From positions 1 through 7,476 of the forward strand of contig USSR01000340.1 of the NCBI GenBank assembly GCA_900557355.1: a DNA stretch of 7,476 nt, given 5' to 3'. Shown here piece by piece: positions 5,124 to 7,476 of this stretch (its first letter is position 1; every line of letters starts with the position of its first letter). A program made the translations under genes and the position numbers. Under the pieces are notes generated by a model that worked only from the letters and a program-made list of their open reading frames with translations, had not been told where the DNA came from and ran no database searches. This DNA comes from an uncultured Bacteroides sp. GTDB lineage: Bacteria; Bacteroidota; Bacteroidia; Bacteroidales; Bacteroidaceae.

Positions 5124-7476
5124 CGCCTCGCCTGTGGCAAAGAAGCTCTTAGACGCACCAGTTTCGCACGATCCGGTGTGCCGGCTTGCATGAACGGCAC
5201 GAGGTCTCCTCCCATAGCTGTTCGGACTTCACTAATGGTAGCTCCCTTTATTTCCGCTGCCAGATGCAAATAGTTGTAGCTCCAAAGGTAAACCGTCTTA
5301 CCCTCGTTTCTGACAACATATAAAGGATGTCCCAAAGCATCATAATCAATACAATTGTACACTTCTCTCAAAGCGCCCTCACCTACCCTTTCCCAGGCAG
5401 AATAGCAAGGAAAAAAATGATCGGATACTCCTTTTATAGGAACATATTCATATTTCACCTGTTTCAGTTGCCGGCTGGTTCCATCATCGGAAATAGAATA
5501 TTCCTTTTCTTCGACAATCGGAGAAAGTATATGCTTTTGTACCATTTGAGTATATATATCCGAGCTGGACTCACGGATCCTTTTATAGGTTTGTTTTCTT
5601 ATTCCTCCATTGGCACTTTCTGAAATTACTTTTATCAAGCCGTCCGGATCATATTCATAATCAGTCTGCGTACTTATCGGAAAAGAGGGATTGTCGTATA
5701 AAGTATCACTCTCTCTTTTCAGCCTGTAATCATACAAATAGACCTTGTATGAGCAACCGTCAGCATAAGTTATAAATGAGGTCGGGCAAATATAATCAAG
5801 AGATGTCCTCATTGATTTTACGTAAAGATCGGAAGAGCGTTCATAGGTCAGATACTTGCTCGATTTTAAAATACCGCCTGCCGAATACAGTTCTTCACAA
5901 AGAAGTTTTCCCCGTTCTACCGATCTGGAAGCACAAGGTTCATAAGGCGTTCGGTTCGGAAGTATGATTGCTTCCGGGGCTTCGTCCATGTGTCCATTAT
6001 CGAAGTTGGTATATTTAGAACGGATAAAAGATCCGTCCGGTCTTTTTTCAATCACCTCACTGTAGCCGATATGATTTCCGGAAGAATTGATACATGCCGG
6101 TAGCACAGACTGGCTGCTGAATCTTCTTATTATACGTTTTACATCTTTATCCGCCCCGGTACCTTCTACCTGATAATCATCAAAATAGTACTTCACCTGT
6201 CCTCCCAGACAACCGCTTGAGATTCTTGCTTTTTCTTTATTAACTAAATAATCATCCACATAAAAGTACTCTTTTTCTACTTTTTCACCACTTTCCAATC
6301 CTGTATCACTATTTATTATCTTCTTTATTCTTAGTCCTCCCGCTATTTTCGGCTGGAATGTATCCTCGTACCCTTCCCATCGATTCATTTTCACTTGCTT
6401 ACAATACTCGTGAGGTTCGAAAACGAAACGTGTATATCCTCCCGTGGGATAGTGCAGCCTTTTCAAAACGCCAAATGTCAAAACATCCGCATTAGGTTCG
6501 CGAGAATCGTAATGAGTGGCATAATTATCGGTCATCAAACGATTGTTGTAAAATCCCCAGTGATCTACTTTTCCGGACAGATAAGGGGGCAACTGCTCCG
6601 GAAAGTCATACTCCATATTAAAATTTCGTCCGTTTGCTCCCCATACAAATTCAGAAACAGATTGTAATATCAGGCGCTGTGAGGCGTTGTCATTGTACGA
6701 GAAACGGTAATCCCGAATCCACTTTCCTTTCTTATCTTTTATTTCCAGGTTACTCAACTTATACCATTTCAACTTGTCCAAACAATTCGGATAATTATCA
6801 TCCAAAGGATTATCTGCAAGAAAATTCAGTAAACGATATTTTGGATTTTTGCGCCATAACATATATTGAGAAGCATAAATATCCTGTGAATATCTCAATT
6901 CCGTAGTCACTTCACGCGCAAAAGTTATTTCACATTCGGGAAAAGAAATACGGTTGAGATAAACCGGAGATATAAGACTTCCCTGATAACTGTCTTCAAT
7001 GGCCGTATGGCTCGAAGATGAGCACTCCGGAGTCAAGATTCCGCCACCAAATGTAAAAGACCCCAAATCATCATACAGTGAAATAAACATTTGATTGATA
7101 AAATCACCACGCTCGTATGTGTAAGTTATTTCCTGACCGTTAGTCAGGATGATTTTTGTCAGATACCAGGCTGTAGCTGTCCAAAAATCCGTAGCTTGCT
7201 GAAAAAATCCGATAGAATATTCAATGGCATTCCGTTCTTTACCAAAGATATATTGAGTGCCATCTTCAGTAGTCAAAGTAAAACCATCAAAAGAAGGCGA
7301 ATATCCGGAATATTGAAATGCCGTATTCGCTTTTTCAAACGGAACATCCATCCAATTACCACTAAAATCCACTTTTACAGGCCTGTCACATTGCACGATC
7401 CATGTTTTGTCACTATTCAACATAAATTTTCCATGGTAATCCAAAAAATTGAAATCGAACTCGTCCGGCTCAAAGA
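5117..7476 (-). CDS. RHS/YD-repeat shell protein, 5'-partial and frameshifted near its 3' end
   Basis: This is the C-terminal part of a large YD-repeat protein of the Bacteroidales type. The frame is open to the window edge and reads FEPDEFDFNFLDYHGKF before the first possible start. The TTG at 7444 is therefore not a real start, and the true start lies upstream of the window. The early part (GFTLTTEDGTQYIFG, then AWYLTKIILTNGQEITYTYE) is typical of the beta-rich section that precedes YD repeats in these proteins. Later come YD-like units such as DYEYDPDGLIKVI and DYDALGHPLYVV, followed by LWSYNYLHLAAEIKGATISEV. The family normally continues LPQA..TSYTY.PMTGVTSVTDP, but here the frame ends LPQARRK-stop. 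A 5-bp duplication at 5124-5133 throws it out of frame, and the expected residues follow in another frame. The protein probably contributes half of an RHS shell with the product of the next gene. The family resemblance is from memory and the shell role is inference. Confidence 0.85.
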   Translation of the reverse strand, partial: FEPDEFDFNFLDYHGKFMLNSDKTWIVQCDRPVKVDFSGNWMDVPFEKANTAFQYSGYSPSFDGFTLTTEDGTQYIFGKERNAIEYSIGFFQQATDFWTATAWYLTKIILTNGQEITYTYERGDFINQMFISLYDDLGSFTFGGGILTPECSSSSHTAIEDSYQGSLISPVYLNRISFPECEITFAREVTTELRYSQDIYASQYMLWRKNPKYRLLNFLADNPLDDNYPNCLDKLKWYKLSNLEIKDKKGKWIRDYRFSYNDNASQRLILQSVSEFVWGANGRNFNMEYDFPEQLPPYLSGKVDHWGFYNNRLMTDNYATHYDSREPNADVLTFGVLKRLHYPTGGYTRFVFEPHEYCKQVKMNRWEGYEDTFQPKIAGGLRIKKIINSDTGLESGEKVEKEYFYVDDYLVNKEKARISSGCLGGQVKYYFDDYQVEGTGADKDVKRIIRRFSSQSVLPACINSSGNHIGYSEVIEKRPDGSFIRSKYTNFDNGHMDEAPEAIILPNRTPYEPCASRSVERGKLLCEELYSAGGILKSSKYLTYERSSDLYVKSMRTSLDYICPTSFITYADGCSYKVYLYDYRLKRESDTLYDNPSFPISTQTDYEYDPDGLIKVISESANGGIRKQTYKRIRESSSDIYTQMVQKHILSPIVEEKEYSISDDGTSRQLKQVKYEYVPIKGVSDHFFPCYSAWERVGEGALREVYNCIDYDALGHPLYVVRNEGKTVYLWSYNYLHLAAEIKGATISEVRTAMGGDLVPFMQAGTPDRAKLVRLRASLPQARRK
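5124..5133 (-). repeat. 5-bp tandem duplication (AGGCG x2) causing a frameshift
   Basis: On the minus strand the sequence reads CAGGCGAGGCGCAAATAA, with two adjacent AGGCG units. With both copies the frame runs CAG GCG AGG CGC AAA TAA and stops. With one copy it runs CAG GCG CAA ATA ACA and continues for 57 codons of in-family sequence. The duplication is therefore the simplest lesion that explains the break. It could be a replication-slippage mutation, a reversible switch, or an assembly error. No canonical -1 slippery heptamer is visible at the site. Confidence 0.85.

Noticed and set aside
5117..5135. Programmed ribosomal frameshifting at the end of the upstream RHS gene
   Set aside because: No canonical slippery heptamer is visible, and the exact AGGCG duplication explains the break more simply.
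2311..6906. Plus-strand open frames of 60-120 codons opposite the two RHS genes
   Set aside because: They lie antisense to long, clearly coding frames, have low-complexity or implausible translations, and show no domain features.
7442..7444. TTG at 7444 as the start codon of the upstream RHS gene
   Set aside because: The frame stays open to the window edge and the residues before it (FEPDEFDFNF) fit the family, so the gene simply continues beyond the window.

Overview
The window looks like an accessory polymorphic-toxin locus from a member of the Bacteroidales, probably Bacteroides or a close relative. The grounds are the protein families (an RHS/YD-repeat shell split over two genes, the second opening with a DUF6443-like region), an AT-rich intergenic style, and the near absence of Shine-Dalgarno sequences. 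No rRNA or marker gene is present, so this assignment is inference. All five genes lie on the minus strand and are read from high to low coordinates. They are probably one transcription unit, ending at a strong intrinsic terminator at about 30-90.

Layout in transcription order. (1) 7476-5117: the 3' part of a large YD-repeat protein whose start lies outside the window. Its reading frame is broken just before its natural end by a 5-bp tandem duplication (5124-5133). The missing 57 C-terminal codons are still present in another frame down to 4950. (2) 4936-1703: a secreted 1077-residue DUF6443/RHS-repeat protein. It has a Sec signal peptide, many YD repeats, a canonical RHS core ending in DPDGK, and a 182-residue variable C-terminal tip that I cannot assign to a known toxin family. 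(3) 1693-1265, 1144-665 and 548-108: three small proteins, each with about four membrane helices, that share a C-terminal signature and appear to be diverged paralogues. The first starts only 9 nt after the RHS stop codon.

The inferred system is an exported, RHS-encapsulated effector with a replaceable C-terminal tip, followed by a small array of membrane-anchored immunity-like proteins. The RHS body has moderate GC content, and the composition falls sharply through the tip into the membrane-protein genes, as expected for an exchangeable tip-immunity cassette. The first and third membrane-protein genes are each followed by a similar hairpin whose stems differ by compensatory changes. Only the last hairpin has a T-tract.

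The most notable points are the unassigned tip with its three-member membrane-protein family, the repeated hairpins, and the 5-bp frameshift in the upstream shell gene. The toxin and immunity roles are inferred from architecture and position and are not proven by any recognised catalytic motif.
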